This document shows, in pieces, positions 35,721 through 45,151 of a stretch of 64,000 bases of DNA. The stretch spans positions 1 to 64,000 of the forward strand of contig CAKPSO010000004.1 of assembly GCA_934183185.1 (NCBI GenBank), written 5' to 3'. The stretch is from an uncultured Bacilli bacterium (GTDB taxonomy: Bacteria > Bacillota_I > Bacilli_A > RF39 > UBA660). The notes under the pieces are model-generated. The model was given only the letters and a program-made list of their open reading frames with translations. It made no database searches and was not told the origin of the DNA. The first letter of the stretch is position 1, and the number at the start of each line of letters is the position of its first letter. A program made the translations under genes and the position numbers.

Positions 35721-35936
35721 ATGGCAAAAGATGACGTAATTGAAGTAGATGGAAAAGTACTTGAAATAATTCCTGGTGGAAAATTTAAAGTACAATTAGA
35801 AAATGGTCATGTTGTAGAAGCCCACGTTTCTGGTAAAATCCGAATGAATTACATTCGCATCTTACCAGGTGATACAGTAACGTTAGAAATCTCGCCATAT
35901 GATCCAACACGTGGGCGTATAACCTATAGAAAGTAG
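35721..35936 (+). CDS. infA: Translation initiation factor IF-1
   Basis: 71 aa S1/OB-fold protein. [40 protein letters not shown] and [19 protein letters not shown] are nearly canonical. It binds the 30S A site during initiation. GGGAGAGTG is the ribosome site. Confidence 0.99.
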   Translation: MAKDDVIEVDGKVLEIIPGGKFKVQLENGHVVEAHVSGKIRMNYIRILPGDTVTLEISPYDPTRGRITYRK

Positions 35937-35946
35937 GAGGAAAATT

Positions 35947-36060
35947 ATGAAAGTAAAAGCATCAGTAAAACCAATTTGTGCAAAATGTAGAATAATCAGA
36001 AGAAAAGGAAAACTTATGGTTATTTGTTCAAATCCAAAGCACAAACAAAAACAAGGATAA
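35947..36060 (+). CDS. rpmJ: Large-subunit ribosomal protein L36
   Basis: 37 aa, starting 10 bp after infA behind [26 protein letters not shown] then [13 protein letters not shown]: the zinc ligands are the two cysteines of CAKC, the cysteine of ICSN and the histidine of PKHK. Normal length and gene position. Confidence 0.98.
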   Translation: MKVKASVKPICAKCRIIRRKGKLMVICSNPKHKQKQG

Positions 36061-36078
36061 TTAATAGGAGGTGTATTT

Positions 36079-36444
36079 ATGGCACGTATTAAAGGAATTG
36101 ACTTACCAAATGATAAGCATGTATCAATCGCTTTAACAAGTATTTATGGGATTGGTAGAAAATTAGCTCTTACTATTTGTAAAGATGCTAAAGTAGACCC
36201 AGCTAAAAAAGCTAGAGATCTAGACAATGATGAACAAGCACGTTTACGTGATGAAGTAAACAAGTATGTAACTGAAGGTGACTTACGCCGTGAAGTACAA
36301 ATGAACATCAAAACTAAGATGGAAATTAATTCTTATCAAGGAAGAATGCATAAAAAAGGTTTACCAGTAAGAGGACAAAGAACATCTAGAAATGCTCGTA
36401 CTCGTAAAGGAAAACCAAAAACTATTGCAAATAAAAAGAAATAG
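36079..36444 (+). CDS. rpsM: Small-subunit ribosomal protein S13
   Basis: 121 aa. [30 protein letters not shown] and the basic C terminus [20 protein letters not shown] are diagnostic. It contacts the P-site tRNA and bridges to the 50S. Confidence 0.99.
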   Translation: MARIKGIDLPNDKHVSIALTSIYGIGRKLALTICKDAKVDPAKKARDLDNDEQARLRDEVNKYVTEGDLRREVQMNIKTKMEINSYQGRMHKKGLPVRGQRTSRNARTRKGKPKTIANKKK

Positions 36445-36469
36445 AAAGTGAAATAAAGGAGGTCAAACT

Positions 36470-36853
36470 ATGGCTTACAAGACAAGAAAAAGAAAAGTCA
36501 AGAAAAATGTACCCGAAGGTATTGCACATATTCATTCAACATTCAACAATACTATTGTAACCCTATCAGATAAAGAAGGTAATGCAATAAGTTGGTCATG
36601 TAGTGGTGCTATTGGATTTAAAGGTAGCAAAAAATCAACACCATTTGCTGCAGGTATGGCAGCAGAAGCAGCTGGTAAAGCAGCTTATGACATGGGTATG
36701 CGTAAAGTATCAGTATGTGTTAAAGGTATGGGACCAGGACGTGAAACAGCAATCCGTTCACTACAAACAGCTGGATTAGAAATTACATCTATTAGTGATG
36801 TAACACCTATTCCACATAATGGATGTCGTCCACCAAAACGCCCTCGTGGGTAA
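36470..36853 (+). CDS. rpsK: Small-subunit ribosomal protein S11
   Basis: 127 aa. [40 protein letters not shown] and [19 protein letters not shown] are diagnostic. It is part of the 30S platform. Confidence 0.99.
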   Translation: MAYKTRKRKVKKNVPEGIAHIHSTFNNTIVTLSDKEGNAISWSCSGAIGFKGSKKSTPFAAGMAAEAAGKAAYDMGMRKVSVCVKGMGPGRETAIRSLQTAGLEITSISDVTPIPHNGCRPPKRPRG

Positions 36854-36874
36854 TTAAAAAAGGAGGTTAGTTTC

Positions 36875-37825
36875 ATGTTACAATTTGAAAAACCAATTTA
36901 CAAAATCACTGATTATGTAGAAAGTAATTTTTACGGAAAGTTTGAATTAGAACCATTAGAAAGAGGATTTGGTACAACTTTAGGTAATGCATTAAGAAGA
37001 GTAATGTTATCTAGTTTACCAGGTTCAGCTATAACTAGTGTAAAAATTGAAGGAGTTTCACATGAATTCCAAACAATTCCAGGAGTAGTAGAAGATGTTG
37101 CATTAATCATCTTAAACTTAAAGGATATAGTTATTAAAAATCATTCAAGTGAAAAGAAAACAATCCGTTTAAATGTTAGCAAAGAAGGACCTGTAACTGC
37201 AGGTGATATTGAAAAAGATTCTGATATAGAAATTTTAAATCCAGATAAAGTTATCGCTAATTTAGCTAAAGGCGGAAGCTTAAATATGGAAATGACAGTA
37301 GGAAATGGTAGAGGATACGTAAAAAGCGATGATAATAAGAAACTTTTAGACATAAAAAAAGTAGGAACTATCGCTATCGATTCACTATATTCACCTATTG
37401 AAAGAGTTAATTATGAAGTTGAACCTGCTCGTGTTGGACAAGATGAAAGCTATGATAAATTAGTTCTTTATGTATGGACAAACGGTTCTATGAAACCTGA
37501 AGAAGCAGTAGCATTAGCATCTAGAATTTTAATTGAACACTTTGAAATTTTAGCTGACTTAAATAGTATTGCTGATATTACAGGAATCATGATAGAAAAA
37601 ACCGAAGACCCAAAAGTAAAAGCACTAGAAACAACAATCGAAGACTTAGACTTCTCAGTTCGTGCTTATAATTGCTTAAAACGTGCTGGTATTCATAATC
37701 TACAAGATTTAGTAAATAAATCAGAATCAGATATGATGAAGATCCGTAATTTAGGTAAAAAATCACTAAAAGAAGTATTAGACAAAGTTAGAGAATTAGG
37801 TTTAGTACTACGTGATGATGATTAA
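36875..37825 (+). CDS. rpoA: RNA polymerase alpha subunit
   Basis: 316 aa. The N-terminal dimerisation domain includes [20 protein letters not shown] and [17 protein letters not shown]. The C-terminal helical domain (about 245-316) includes [14 protein letters not shown] and [17 protein letters not shown], which contacts UP elements and activators. Full length. Confidence 0.99.
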   Translation: MLQFEKPIYKITDYVESNFYGKFELEPLERGFGTTLGNALRRVMLSSLPGSAITSVKIEGVSHEFQTIPGVVEDVALIILNLKDIVIKNHSSEKKTIRLNVSKEGPVTAGDIEKDSDIEILNPDKVIANLAKGGSLNMEMTVGNGRGYVKSDDNKKLLDIKKVGTIAIDSLYSPIERVNYEVEPARVGQDESYDKLVLYVWTNGSMKPEEAVALASRILIEHFEILADLNSIADITGIMIEKTEDPKVKALETTIEDLDFSVRAYNCLKRAGIHNLQDLVNKSESDMMKIRNLGKKSLKEVLDKVRELGLVLRDDD

Positions 37826-37842
37826 TAGTAAGGAGGCAAAGT

Positions 37843-38187
37843 ATGGCATATAGAAAATTAGGTCGTGATACCAAGCATAGAAGAAGTATGCTTGCCAATC
37901 AAGTAAAAGATGTTATCAAATATGAGAAAATAACTACTACTGAAACTAGAGCTAAAGAAACTCGTAAATTTGTTGATAAGATGATTACTTATGGTAAAAA
38001 TGGTAGTCTTGTATCAAGAAGAAAAGCATTAGCATATCTTCAAAACGATACAGAAGCTGTTAAAAAATTATTTAATGAATTAGCACCACGTTACAAAGAT
38101 CGTAATGGAGGATATACTAGAATAGTAAAGCTTGCTGAAAGAAGAGGAGACGACGCTTTAGAAGTTATCCTAGAATTAGTTAAATAA
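37843..38187 (+). CDS. rplQ: Large-subunit ribosomal protein L17
   Basis: 114 aa. [20 protein letters not shown] and [20 protein letters not shown] are diagnostic. It closes the ribosomal super-operon, 17 bp after rpoA. Confidence 0.99.
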   Translation: MAYRKLGRDTKHRRSMLANQVKDVIKYEKITTTETRAKETRKFVDKMITYGKNGSLVSRRKALAYLQNDTEAVKKLFNELAPRYKDRNGGYTRIVKLAERRGDDALEVILELVK

Positions 38188-38193
38188 ATTTGA

Positions 38194-38218
38194 GAACTAC
38201 ATTTTGTAGTTCCTTTTT
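38194..38218 (+). terminator. Terminator of the ribosomal super-operon
   Basis: GAACTACA (38194-38201), loop TTT, TGTAGTTC (38205-38212), then CTTTTT. Confidence 0.85.
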
Positions 38219-38274
38219 CTTGCTAAAAATTAAAATATAGATTATAGTATATAAATATAGAAATGAGGGATATT

Positions 38275-38748
38275 ATGGCAGCAGTAAAAAAAGTAGGTGT
38301 TCAAGATAGTATAATAAATTCAATAAGTAAACTATGTATTCAATGCATTGATAAATACCGAGAAGAGGTAAATGGTATATATCTATCACCATACCGTATA
38401 GGTGGAAAACAAAGAATAGAAGTAGTAGTTATTAATAACAGTAAAAATGAATCAGAATCTATCAAACTAGGAAAGAAAGAAACCAAAATAAACGATTTAA
38501 AAATACTATTTAACACTTACTCAGCAGACTGTTATAAATCAAAAACTAGTACATATAACTACAAGTTACTAAGAGACTTAAATTATGGAAGTATCATTTA
38601 TGATCCTAATGGTCAACTTAGTTTATATAAAAAGTCAGCTAGTAATGATGAAAATATAATACCAGCGGTAAACAGCTATGAATTACCAGCAGAATTAACT
38701 AGAGTATTAAAACGTAAAATATACTCATATCGCAGAAAGAAAAACTAA
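38275..38748 (+). CDS. Uncharacterised protein
   Basis: 157 aa, started at 38275 because an upstream in-frame ATG overlaps the ribosome site GAGGG. Basic, mixed alpha/beta, ending RKIYSYRRKKN. LSPYRIGGKQRIEVVVINNS and LLRDLNYGSIIYDPNGQLS suggest a compact nucleotidyltransferase-like or unknown fold, but I cannot assign a family. No membrane segment. Monocistronic. Confidence 0.65.
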   Translation: MAAVKKVGVQDSIINSISKLCIQCIDKYREEVNGIYLSPYRIGGKQRIEVVVINNSKNESESIKLGKKETKINDLKILFNTYSADCYKSKTSTYNYKLLRDLNYGSIIYDPNGQLSLYKKSASNDENIIPAVNSYELPAELTRVLKRKIYSYRRKKN

Positions 38749-38813
38749 ATTTCTAAGCAAAAAGTGTATTGAAAAAGCATAAAGCAATGGTATAATAAAA
38801 TTAGGGTGGTAAT

Positions 38814-39566
38814 ATGAAGGCATTAATTACAGGTGCATCTTCTGGAATTGGTAAGGAGATAGCAAAGTACTTAGATAGCTTAAATTATGAATTGGTTTTG
38901 GTTAGTAGGAATAAGGACTATTTAGAAAAATTAGCAACAGAGTTAAAACACAAGCCTAAAATAGTAGTAATGGATTTAACTATAGAGGCTAATATAAAAT
39001 CACTATATGTGTTAACCAAAAATGATAATATAGATATTATAATAAACAATGCTGGCTTTGGAAACTTTGGAAAATTTGCAGAGACTGACTTATCAAATGA
39101 TTTAGAAATGATTGATTTAAACATTAAAGCTGTTCATATCTTAACTAAATTGTTTATAAAAGACATGAAAAAGAAAAATAAAGGCTATATATTAAATGTC
39201 TCATCATCAGCATCATTTCAACCAGGACCTTTGATGGCTACTTATTATAGTACCAAAGCCTATGTATTAAGACTAACAGAGGCTATATCATATGAACTAA
39301 AAAAAGATAAATCAAATGTTAAAATATCATGTTTATGTCCAGGACCAGTTGACACTAATTTCAACAATGTCGCAGGCGTAAAATTCTCAGTTAAACCACT
39401 ATCAGCTAGTTATGTAGCTAAATATGCAATAGATAATATGCTAAAAGGGAAATTATTAATTATACCAGGATTTAAAATGAAATGTGCTAGATTCTTTGGC
39501 CATTTCGTATCCGATAAATTCCTAATGAGTATAACCTATAGAATTCAAAAGAAAAAAATTAAATAA
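38814..39566 (+). CDS. Short-chain dehydrogenase/reductase
   Basis: 250 aa, classical SDR. Cofactor motif GASSGIG (7-13), NNAGFGNFG, the active-site Ser in LNVSSSASF and YYSTKAYV (Tyr and Lys, YxxxK). The basic C terminus (YRIQKKKIK) with a hydrophobic segment resembles the SDRs acting on acyl or lipid substrates. It reduces a carbonyl with NAD(P)H; the substrate is unknown. Confidence 0.9.
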   Translation: MKALITGASSGIGKEIAKYLDSLNYELVLVSRNKDYLEKLATELKHKPKIVVMDLTIEANIKSLYVLTKNDNIDIIINNAGFGNFGKFAETDLSNDLEMIDLNIKAVHILTKLFIKDMKKKNKGYILNVSSSASFQPGPLMATYYSTKAYVLRLTEAISYELKKDKSNVKISCLCPGPVDTNFNNVAGVKFSVKPLSASYVAKYAIDNMLKGKLLIIPGFKMKCARFFGHFVSDKFLMSITYRIQKKKIK

Positions 39567-39574
39567 AATATTAT

Positions 39575-39600
39575 AAAGTGTATGGAAACATGCACTTTTA
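39575..39600 (+). terminator. Terminator after the SDR gene
   Basis: AAAGTGTATG (39575-39584), GAAA tetraloop, CATGCACTTT (39589-39598), one G-U pair, then TA-rich sequence. Confidence 0.65.
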
Positions 39601-39677
39601 TTATCTAATAATGAAAAATTAATTGAACTATTAATAATAATCGATTATAATAATAAGGCAAAAAGAGGTAGAGTAGT

Positions 39678-40484
39678 ATGAAAATTTTAGAAATTAAAAA
39701 CCTACAATTTAGTTATCCAAATAAACAAGTTTTTAAGAACCTTAATTTAACTATTGAAGAGAAAACTATAACCACGATAGTTGGTAACAATAAAAGTGGT
39801 AAAACTACCTTAATAAAATTAATTTGTGGTCTTCTAGACAGTAATGACTCTATCATAGCTGGCTATACCTATATAGATAGTAAAAGAATATACGATAATT
39901 CTAAACTTTTTGGTGTGGTTTTTTCTAATACCAATAATAAATTCTTATTTACCGATGTATATAAAGAAATGGCTTTCCCACTAGAAAATCTAAATTATTC
40001 AAAATATGATATTGAAAAAAGAATTATAACTATAGCTAAAGAATTTGGTAACACAAAGATTCTAGATAAAAAGACTGACGATTTAACCAATTCAGAAAAA
40101 CAAGAACTATTAATAATGATTGCACTACTACATGAACCTAAAATACTATTATTAGACAATTCATTTTCAATGATGGATAAAAATAGAACTCAAAAAATAA
40201 TAAAAATATTAAAAAATTACACAGAAAAGAAGAACCTAACAATCATTTTAACAACAACTAATCTTGAACATATAATTAATTCTGATTATACCTATGTTTT
40301 AAATAAAGGAAATATAGTAATGGAAGGAAAACCAAATAGTATTCTAAAAGAAGATACTATTTTAAATAGAGCTGGTCTTGAATTACCATTTATGATAGAT
40401 TTATCTTTAAAACTAGAATTCTATGAGTTAATAAATGAAGAATATACAGACATGGATAGGCTGGTGAATACACTATGGAAATAA
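39678..40484 (+). CDS. ecfA1: ECF transporter ATPase, A1-type, with altered Walker B
   Basis: 268 aa ABC ATPase. Walker A GNNKSGKTT (about 36-44) is intact. The signature is LTNSEKQ where LSGGQ-like sequence is expected, and Walker B reads LLLDNSFSMMD, with Asn in place of the catalytic Glu. Gene order A1-A2-T followed by truA is the usual Firmicute ECF arrangement, with the module serving several vitamin-binding S components; none is in the window. It overlaps ecfA2 by 10 bp. Confidence 0.85.
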   Translation: MKILEIKNLQFSYPNKQVFKNLNLTIEEKTITTIVGNNKSGKTTLIKLICGLLDSNDSIIAGYTYIDSKRIYDNSKLFGVVFSNTNNKFLFTDVYKEMAFPLENLNYSKYDIEKRIITIAKEFGNTKILDKKTDDLTNSEKQELLIMIALLHEPKILLLDNSFSMMDKNRTQKIIKILKNYTEKKNLTIILTTTNLEHIINSDYTYVLNKGNIVMEGKPNSILKEDTILNRAGLELPFMIDLSLKLEFYELINEEYTDMDRLVNTLWK

Positions 40485-41284
40485 TACTAAAAAACGTTAG
40501 CTATCGTCATAAAAATAGAAAGTTATTAGATAAAATAAATCTTAAAATAGAAAAAGATAAAATAACTGGAATTACTGGAGATAATAAAACATTACTAATA
40601 GAAATGATAGATTCATTAATATTCCCAACCTACGGTGAAATTCTAATAGGAAATAAAAACATTACTAAAAGTAACTTAACTCAAATGCGAAAAACAGTTT
40701 GTTTAATTAGACAACGCTCAATAGATCAATTTTTTACTAATACTGCCCATGAAGAAATGCTTTTTTTAGTAGGTAGACTTGGATATCAAAATAAAAATAT
40801 CACTAAAAAGATGAATGATGCCCTAAAAATAGTTGGTTTAGATGAATCATATTTAGATAAAGAATTATTTTATCTATCATCCGGGGAACAAAAACTAATT
40901 CAAATAGCTATAAATTTATTATATAATCCTAAAATTATAATATTTGATGAACCATTTGTTGAATTAGATTATCAGAATAAGAAAAAATTAATAAAACTAA
41001 TAAAGAAGCTAAAAGACAGATATCATAAAACAGTAATAATAGCCAGTAATAATAGTAATTTATTATATGAATTAACAGATGATTTAATAATAATAAAAAA
41101 ATCACGTATAATAGCAGCTGATGAAACCCCTAAAATCTACCAAGATGTTGAGTTTTTAACTTATAATGATATTGAAATACCTGATTTAGTAAAATTTACT
41201 TATCTTGCTAAACAGAAAAAAGTAAAACTATCATATCATAGGGACATCAGAGATTTAATAAAGGATGTGTATAAACATGTTTAA
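40475..41284 (+). CDS. ecfA2: ECF transporter ATPase, A2-type, with altered Walker A
   Basis: 269 aa. Walker A reads GITGDNKTLL: the Lys and Thr remain but the last Gly of GxxGxGKT is Asn. The signature LSSGEQ is normal, Walker B is IIIFDEPFVELD with the catalytic Glu, and the following IIIASNNSN replaces the usual switch His region. It pairs with EcfA1 as a heterodimer. The signal is degenerate in a complementary way to the partner gene. Confidence 0.85.
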   Translation: MEIILKNVSYRHKNRKLLDKINLKIEKDKITGITGDNKTLLIEMIDSLIFPTYGEILIGNKNITKSNLTQMRKTVCLIRQRSIDQFFTNTAHEEMLFLVGRLGYQNKNITKKMNDALKIVGLDESYLDKELFYLSSGEQKLIQIAINLLYNPKIIIFDEPFVELDYQNKKKLIKLIKKLKDRYHKTVIIASNNSNLLYELTDDLIIIKKSRIIAADETPKIYQDVEFLTYNDIEIPDLVKFTYLAKQKKVKLSYHRDIRDLIKDVYKHV

Positions 41285-41930
41285 TAGAGATTCAATCCTT
41301 TATCAAGTAAATGTTATAAGTAAAATGATAGGTATTATATTAGTAATATTAAGTCTAATATTTTTCAAAATCCCAGGATTTTTAGTACTAATTAGTGTAA
41401 TATTATTAATACTATCTTATAATTTCAAATATACATTTATATACAGTATAATTAATTTAATAATAGTTATAATTTCAAGTTTTTATACTCCAATATTATG
41501 GTTATCAAAACTATTAATCTTCATTAATTACTTAATTATTATAAAGAAAGTCACATCAGATACTGACCTAAGATATGTCTTAGAAGTAACGCTGTATAAG
41601 TTTAATAATAAGAAAATTACTTATCACATACTATACTGCATATATTTCTTTAAATATATTAAGAAAAATTATAATCTTTTAGTTAAACTAGGAGAAGAAT
41701 ATGGTATTAAAAAAGATTGGTTTTATAGACGATTCTCACTTAGAAAAGCCTATCAAAAATCAAAACAGGAAATGCAAGAACTAATGGTAATTAACAGTCT
41801 AAGATTTTATAATTATTCCAGCACAAGAACCTATATTGAAAAGCCAACCTGGGAAAGATGGGATAGTGGGTATGTTATATTTCATTTAATTCTGTTATTG
41901 TTTGCTATCATATATGGAGGAATACTATGA
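41277..41930 (+). CDS. ecfT: ECF transporter transmembrane coupling subunit EcfT
   Basis: 217 aa, started at 41277 and overlapping ecfA2 by 8 bp. Four to five hydrophobic helices occur in the N-terminal 100 residues plus one at the C terminus. The cytoplasmic coupling region (about 145-175) contains RRFSLRKAYQKSKQEMQEL, where family members carry the Ala-Arg-Gly coupling helices. It is shorter than typical EcfT (about 265). It couples the ATPases to substrate-binding S components. Confidence 0.75.
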   Translation: MFNRDSILYQVNVISKMIGIILVILSLIFFKIPGFLVLISVILLILSYNFKYTFIYSIINLIIVIISSFYTPILWLSKLLIFINYLIIIKKVTSDTDLRYVLEVTLYKFNNKKITYHILYCIYFFKYIKKNYNLLVKLGEEYGIKKDWFYRRFSLRKAYQKSKQEMQELMVINSLRFYNYSSTRTYIEKPTWERWDSGYVIFHLILLLFAIIYGGIL

Positions 41931-42658
41931 GATATAAAATGGAGTTTTCCTACGATGGTACTGACTTTAACGGTTATCAAGTTCAACCTAATCTAAGAAC
42001 AGTGCAAGGAGAACTAGAAAAAGCAGTAAGCTATTTGAATAGACAAACCCCAACTGGAGTACAATCATCTGGTAGAACTGATAAAGGCGTACACGCTATT
42101 AATCAAGTTGCCCATTTTGATTTAGCTGTTGATATCCCTATTGATAAAATAAAAAGGGGATTAAATTCTAATTTACCGGAAGATATCCACATAAACTGTG
42201 TAAAAAAAGTAAGTAGTAATTTTCATGCTAGATTTTCCAGTAAAAAAAAGGAATATATTTATAAAATAAATATTGGTGAATATAACCCCTTAACTAGAAA
42301 TTATATATATCAGTATAATAGAAATCTTGATATAGATAAAATGAATGAAGCTATCCATTACTTTGAAGGAGTACATGATTTTACTTCATTCGTATCTAGC
42401 GAAGATGAAAGAGAAAATAAAGTAAGAACTATTATCAAAACTAATATTAAGTTAAAAAATAATATAGTAGAAATAAGTTTTCAAGCTGATGGTTTTATGA
42501 AATACCAAGTAAGAAATATGGTAGGACTCCTATTATACATTGGAAGTGGTAGAAAAGAACCTAAAGATGTAGTAAGAATTCTTGATGCGAAAGATAGAAC
42601 TAAATCAGTAAAAACAGCCCCAGCAGAAGGACTGTATTTAAAGAAAGTATGGTACTAA
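41927..42658 (+). CDS. truA: tRNA pseudouridine(38-40) synthase
   Basis: 243 aa. KMEFSYDGTDFNGYQVQPN, the catalytic Asp in SSGRTDKGVHA, and FMKYQVRNMVGLLLYIGSG are diagnostic. It makes pseudouridine at positions 38-40 of the anticodon arm. ATG overlaps the ecfT stop by 4 bp. Confidence 0.97.
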   Translation: MRYKMEFSYDGTDFNGYQVQPNLRTVQGELEKAVSYLNRQTPTGVQSSGRTDKGVHAINQVAHFDLAVDIPIDKIKRGLNSNLPEDIHINCVKKVSSNFHARFSSKKKEYIYKINIGEYNPLTRNYIYQYNRNLDIDKMNEAIHYFEGVHDFTSFVSSEDERENKVRTIIKTNIKLKNNIVEISFQADGFMKYQVRNMVGLLLYIGSGRKEPKDVVRILDAKDRTKSVKTAPAEGLYLKKVWY

Positions 42659-42660
42659 TA

Positions 42661-43080
42661 ATGAAGAAAATAGAAGAAAAAAATCGATAAACTAATAAAT
42701 AAAATTTTATATTTATCACCAGATTATGGTAATGGTTATACATATGAAAGTTATATTAACCTATTAGAACAGGCATTAAGTATATGCAATTATATTCAAA
42801 GTAAAAAAATGAAGGAACAGTAACTGAATGCAATTACTATATTATAAGAAAATTAATTTCCGAGTTTTTAAATAATAGACAAATAAGTGGACGTATCGAT
42901 ATTAAAAATAAATTAAATAAATTATATGGACAATTAGAAGAAGTTTTGGAAAATATACCAGAAATAGAAGCAAAAGAAATCTTAATAAAGATTTACCATC
43001 ATCCTCTACGTATCCTATTTTTCAAGAAAAAGACAAGCAGAATTCACTACTTGAATCAAAAAATCCACAAAAAGAGTTGA
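42661..43080 (+). pseudogene. Frameshifted gene remnant (unknown protein) after truA
   Basis: An ATG at 42661 opens a frame that stops at codon 10. Removing one A from the seven-A run near 42677-42683 opens it to about 42830, and adding one A to the seven-A run near 42803-42809 continues it to a TGA at 43078-43080. The joined reading is about 139 residues, helical, with KIDKLINKILYLSPDYGNGY early and IYHHPLRILFFKKKTSRIHY near the end. No family recognised. Both breaks are in A homopolymers, so sequencing error is an alternative to true decay. Confidence 0.6.
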
Positions 43081-43097
43081 AAAAACACAGAATTTAA

Positions 43098-43126
43098 TTG
43101 ACTTTGACACTACTTTATAATATAAT
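43098..43126 (+). promoter_or_regulatory. Promoter of rplM-rpsI
   Basis: TTGACT (43098-43103), 17-bp spacer, TATAAT (43121-43126). Confidence 0.75.
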
Positions 43127-43157
43127 TTTAACTGGTACATTTTATAGATTCCATATA

Positions 43158-43188
43158 TTTAATTAAGTCCTGGGAAAACTTAATTAAA
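43158..43188 (+). promoter_or_regulatory. L13-type leader hairpin
   Basis: TTTAATTAAGT (43158-43168) pairs perfectly with ACTTAATTAAA (43178-43188), loop CCTGGGAAA. It lies in the 5' leader 27 nt before rplM. Bacillota rplM leaders carry an autoregulatory L13 structure; the assignment is by position and hairpin. Confidence 0.55.
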
Positions 43189-43214
43189 AAGGAAAAAGTA
43201 AAAGGAGAAAAATT

Positions 43215-43643
43215 ATGACAAGTTTTATGCAAAAGAAAGAAACTGTTGATCGTAAATGGTACGTTATTGATGCCAAAGATCAACCATTAGGTAGAGTTGC
43301 TGCAAAGGCTGCTCATATGTTAAGAGGTAAACATAAGCCTACTTACACTCCACATATTGATTGTGGTGACTATATTATCATTATTAATGCTAAAGAGACT
43401 AAATTAACAGGAAACAAGTTAGACCAAAAAATGTATTATAATCACTCTATGTATCCAGGTGGTTTAAGAGAAAGAACAGCAAAAGAAATGAAAGAAAAGT
43501 ATCCTATTGAAATGATGGAAAGAGCCGTAAAAGGAATGCTTCCTCATAATAGACTAGGACGTCAAATGTATAAGAAATTATTCGTATATGAAGGAGAAAC
43601 TCATCCACACATGGCTCAAAAGCCTACTGTGATTGAGCTTTAA
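43215..43643 (+). CDS. rplM: Large-subunit ribosomal protein L13
   Basis: 142 aa. [40 protein letters not shown] and [20 protein letters not shown] are diagnostic. An early 50S assembly protein. Own promoter and structured leader. Confidence 0.99.
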   Translation: MTSFMQKKETVDRKWYVIDAKDQPLGRVAAKAAHMLRGKHKPTYTPHIDCGDYIIIINAKETKLTGNKLDQKMYYNHSMYPGGLRERTAKEMKEKYPIEMMERAVKGMLPHNRLGRQMYKKLFVYEGETHPHMAQKPTVIEL

Positions 43644-43658
43644 TAGGAGGGTTAGTCA

Positions 43659-44078
43659 ATGGCTAAAGATAAAGTTTTTACTGGTACAGGTAGAAGAAAA
43701 ACTAGTATAGCTAGAGTTAAATTAGTATCAGGAAATGGAAAAATAACAGTTAATGGTAAAGATGTACATGACTATTTACCATACGAAACATTAATTATGG
43801 ATTTACAACAACCATTAGTATTAACTAATACAAAAGATATGTTTGATGTTGAAGCTACAGTTCAAGGTGGAGGATTCTCTGGTCAAACAGGAGCTATCCG
43901 TTTAGGAATCACTCGTGCTTTATTAAGTTACGATTCAACTACTTCTAAAGACTCAGAAAATAGCTTCAGAAAGATACTAAAACCTGCTGGACTTATCACT
44001 CGTGACGCTCGTAAGAAAGAACGTAAAAAACCAGGTCTTAAAAAAGCTCGTCGTGCACCACAATTTAGTAAACGTTAA
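43659..44078 (+). CDS. rpsI: Small-subunit ribosomal protein S9
   Basis: 139 aa. [40 protein letters not shown] and the C-terminal RAPQFSKR, which reaches the P-site tRNA. Slightly longer than the usual 130 because of the [10 protein letters not shown] start and the loop near [11 protein letters not shown]. Confidence 0.98.
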   Translation: MAKDKVFTGTGRRKTSIARVKLVSGNGKITVNGKDVHDYLPYETLIMDLQQPLVLTNTKDMFDVEATVQGGGFSGQTGAIRLGITRALLSYDSTTSKDSENSFRKILKPAGLITRDARKKERKKPGLKKARRAPQFSKR

Positions 44079-44088
44079 AATGATAATC

Positions 44089-44114
44089 GACCAAGAAATA
44101 TTCTTGGTCTTTTC
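44089..44114 (+). terminator. Terminator of rplM-rpsI
   Basis: GACCAAGAA (44089-44097), loop ATA, TTCTTGGTC (44101-44109), then TTTTC. Confidence 0.85.
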
Positions 44115-44139
44115 TTTACACAAAGATAAATAATATAAA

Positions 44140-45033
44140 ATGATATTAAATGTTAGTGGACGTACTGATATAGTAGCTTTTTACATGGATTGGTTTATAA
44201 AGCGTTTAGAAGACGGTTATGTAGATGTGAGAAATCCATTCTATCCTAAACAAGTAAACAGAATTATAATAAATAAAGAAACTATTGATGCAATAATTTT
44301 CTGTACCAAAAATCCCTTACCACTACTAAAATACATAGATAAAATTAATTATCCATTTATAGTACATATTACTTTAACACCTTACCATAAAGATATTGAA
44401 CCAAATGTTTTAGATAAGAAAAGAATAATTACTGCCATTAAAAAAATATCTAGTATTATTGGAAAAGAAAGAGTAATAATAAGGTATGATCCAATTTTTT
44501 TCAGCGAGAAGTATAACTTAAATTATCATAAAAAAGCCTTTAAAAAAGTATGCGAAGAATTAAAAAATTATACATCAAGAATAATAGTTAGTTTTCTAGA
44601 TTTAAAAAAGAATACTCTTAAAAACAGAAGATATTTAAATATGGTTGCTTTAACTAAAGAAAATATGGAAGAACTAGCTAGCTATATGGGTAAAATGGCT
44701 ATAGAAAATAATATAACTATTACTACCTGTGGAGAATTAGATAAATTAGAAAGATTTGGTTTTGCAAAAAGACCATGTACTGATCAGGAAATTATATATA
44801 AAATAACTAATCAAAATAAAAAATATAAACAAAGTAAAAATCGAGATAACTGCACTTGTATTGAGACCGTGGATATTGGTGAATACAATACATGCCCACA
44901 TTTCTGTAAATACTGCTATGCAAATTTTGATGAAGAATCTGTAATAAGTAATGTTAAAAAACATTCAGCAACCTCTTCAATACTAATAGGGAAAATAGAA
45001 TCAGATGATGAGATAAAGATAAGGAAAGAATAA
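44140..45033 (+). CDS. DUF1848-family protein
   Basis: 297 aa. MILNVSGRTDIVAFYMDWF, DAIIFCTKNPLPLL and the C-terminal cysteine cluster CPHFCKYCYANFD match DUF1848. The Cys cluster resembles a metal or iron-sulfur site, and the family is distantly related to radical-SAM/SPL-type proteins, but no activity is established. No ribosome site is evident close to the start. It stands alone between rpsI and the metal-resistance operon. Confidence 0.8.
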   Translation: MILNVSGRTDIVAFYMDWFIKRLEDGYVDVRNPFYPKQVNRIIINKETIDAIIFCTKNPLPLLKYIDKINYPFIVHITLTPYHKDIEPNVLDKKRIITAIKKISSIIGKERVIIRYDPIFFSEKYNLNYHKKAFKKVCEELKNYTSRIIVSFLDLKKNTLKNRRYLNMVALTKENMEELASYMGKMAIENNITITTCGELDKLERFGFAKRPCTDQEIIYKITNQNKKYKQSKNRDNCTCIETVDIGEYNTCPHFCKYCYANFDEESVISNVKKHSATSSILIGKIESDDEIKIRKE

Positions 45034-45086
45034 TAATCCTTATCTTTATTTATATTAATTAAAAAAATGGAAAGAATAAATAATAG

Positions 45087-45140
45087 TTGACTTTACTCAT
45101 TAATTGACATATAATTAAATATATGAACATATATTCATAT
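45087..45140 (+). promoter_or_regulatory. Promoter and ArsR/SmtB-type operator of the metal-efflux operon
   Basis: TTGACT (45087-45092), 17-bp spacer and TATAAT (45110-45115). Directly downstream is ATATGAACATATATTCATAT (45121-45140), which contains TGAA-N6-TTCA, the known operator pattern of CadC/SmtB/CzrA regulators. The regulator encoded next should repress here and release on metal binding. Confidence 0.85.
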
Positions 45141-45151
45141 AAGGAGAAAGT

